Assembly: GCA_014859805.1 (NCBI GenBank)
Contig: JACUTN010000062.1
Coordinates: 1 to 5,164, forward strand
Length of the DNA: 5,164 bases
Origin: Candidatus Bathyarchaeota archaeon
GTDB lineage: Archaea; Thermoproteota; Bathyarchaeia; Bathyarchaeales; Bathycorpusculaceae
Direction of reading: 5' to 3'
In this document: in pieces, positions 4,653 to 5,164 of the stretch
How positions within the stretch are numbered: the stretch's first letter is position 1
How the letters are laid out: each line of letters begins with the position of its first letter
Position numbers and translations under genes: made by a program
Notes under the pieces: model-generated
Database searches by the model: none
What the model saw: the letters and a program-made list of their open reading frames with translations, nothing else
What the model was told of the DNA's origin: nothing

Positions 4653-4679
4653 CTTTGGTGTGTAAGGTAAACACCAAAG
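4653..4679. repeat. Perfect 9-bp inverted repeat in the uS10/phosphatase intergenic region
   Basis: The arms CTTTGGTGT (4653-4661) and ACACCAAAG (4671-4679) are separated by nine bases (GTAAGGTAA). The repeat begins six bases past the uS10 TATA-like box and spans the predicted start site, so it is placed like an operator. If transcription begins earlier than predicted, it would instead fold as a hairpin in the uS10 leader. It is unlike the repeat at 2657-2677 in sequence. Confidence 0.6.
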
Positions 4680-4704
4680 TTTGCAAAGAGCTGAGATTAG
4701 GGCT

Positions 4705-5013
4705 ATGGGTAGAAAAGCACGGATACGTTTAACAAGTACAGACTACAAAAAGTTGGAAGAGGTATGCCAAGAACTGAAAGCCATAGCCGAGAAAACCGGA
4801 GTTAAAATGACAGGTCCGGTTCCGTTGCCTACTAAAAGGCTGAGGGTTCCTGTTCGAAAGTCCCCTTGTGGTGAGGGAACTGCTACATGGGACCGGTGGG
4901 AGTTACGTATTCATAAGCGTCTCATAGATGTTGATTCTGAAGAGCGTGTTATGAGGCGTATAATGCGTATTCGTGTTCCAGAAGAAGTGCACGTGACTAT
5001 AGAACTTCTCTAA
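4705..5013 (+). CDS. rps10: Small-subunit ribosomal protein uS10
   Basis: This protein of the 30S head domain has 102 residues from the ATG at 4705, the usual archaeal length, and begins [13 protein letters not shown]. The family core is clear: [38 protein letters not shown] and KRLIDVD, then a final strand ending VTIELL. An in-frame TTG at 4681 would add eight residues (MQRAEIRA) but has no SD and overruns the usual N-terminus, so the ATG is preferred; the SD before the ATG is weak. In many archaea this gene follows the EF-1 alpha gene. Here it stands alone with its own promoter, divergent from a phosphatase gene and convergent with a membrane protease gene 13 bases away. Confidence 0.96.
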   Translation: MGRKARIRLTSTDYKKLEEVCQELKAIAEKTGVKMTGPVPLPTKRLRVPVRKSPCGEGTATWDRWELRIHKRLIDVDSEERVMRRIMRIRVPEEVHVTIELL

Positions 5014-5026
5014 CAGCAATTGTGAA

Positions 5027-5164
5027 TTATATTTTTGCATTTGGCAGAATATAGATGTAACAGACAATTGTGAGAACTAGGCTTGCAGTGAAGGCTAAAG
5101 CCCATACTACTTTGTTCCATCGAAAAACCTTGAATCCATCAAGTATTCCAAACGGTATAAGATT
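5027..5164 (-). CDS. C-terminus of an M50 (site-2 protease type) membrane metalloprotease, partial
   Basis: A minus-strand frame runs in from the right edge and stops with TAA at 5029-5027, giving 45 residues. It begins NLIPFGILDGFKVFRWNK. The N-x-x-P...LDG pattern is the second zinc-ligand motif of intramembrane site-2 proteases, where the aspartate completes the site formed by an upstream HExxH. It is followed by a hydrophobic helix (WALAFTASLVLTIVCYIYIL) and a short tail. Related archaeal proteins carry the same LDG...KVFRWNK wording. The HExxH part lies outside the window, so activity cannot be judged. The gene is convergent with uS10, 13 bases apart. Confidence 0.8.
   Translation of the reverse strand, partial: NLIPFGILDGFKVFRWNKVVWALAFTASLVLTIVCYIYILPNAKI

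Noticed and set aside
5017..5073. Direct repeat CAATTGTGA at 5017-5025 and 5065-5073
   Set aside because: There are two nine-base copies only, one of them in coding sequence; CAATTG is self-complementary and AT-rich, so chance is likely.
1..5164. tRNA, rRNA, CRISPR array, insertion sequence or attachment site
   Set aside because: Both strands were read for T-loop-like sequences, spaced repeats, transposase motifs and flanking direct repeats; none was found.

Overview
The window is a compact, AT-rich piece of an archaeal chromosome. It carries a heptameric Sm-like protein (SmAP/LSm), the archaeal/eukaryotic ribosomal protein eL37 and archaeal-type uS10. Promoters look like TATA boxes, some transcripts appear leaderless, and several Shine-Dalgarno sites are of the GGTGA type. 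Gene order and protein style fit the TACK side of the Archaea, for example a Bathyarchaeia-like lineage. That placement is a guess; only the domain Archaea is well supported.

Left part (1-613): the + strand carries the last 38 codons of what looks like a multi-span membrane transporter. It is followed by about 500 bases without a convincing intact gene. The minus strand there holds hydrophobic open stretches in different frames, possibly a decayed membrane-protein gene.

Middle left (614-2112): a two-gene minus-strand unit encodes an HpcH/HpaI-type class II aldolase and then a cysteine-rich C_GCAxxG_C_C family putative redox protein. A strong TATA box sits 25 bases before the aldolase ATG, so the messenger is probably leaderless.

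Middle (2113-3161): the + strand carries a charged coiled-coil protein of unknown function. Next comes a tightly coupled RNA/ribosome operon: LSm, then eL37, which probably starts at a TTG overlooked by simple start rules. A perfect inverted repeat abuts the promoter of this operon.

Right part (3172-5164): the minus strand carries an unrecognised 203-residue helical protein and a HAD-superfamily phosphatase. Divergent from the phosphatase is a stand-alone uS10 gene whose promoter region contains a second, different perfect inverted repeat. At the right edge is the C-terminus of an M50 (site-2 protease type) membrane metalloprotease, convergent with uS10.

I see no defence system, mobile element, CRISPR array, tRNA or rRNA. 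The window is mostly core translation and RNA genes mixed with small metabolic genes. Its most interesting parts are the promoter-proximal inverted repeats, the SD-guided TTG starts, the aldolase/redox-protein pairing and the two uncharacterised proteins.
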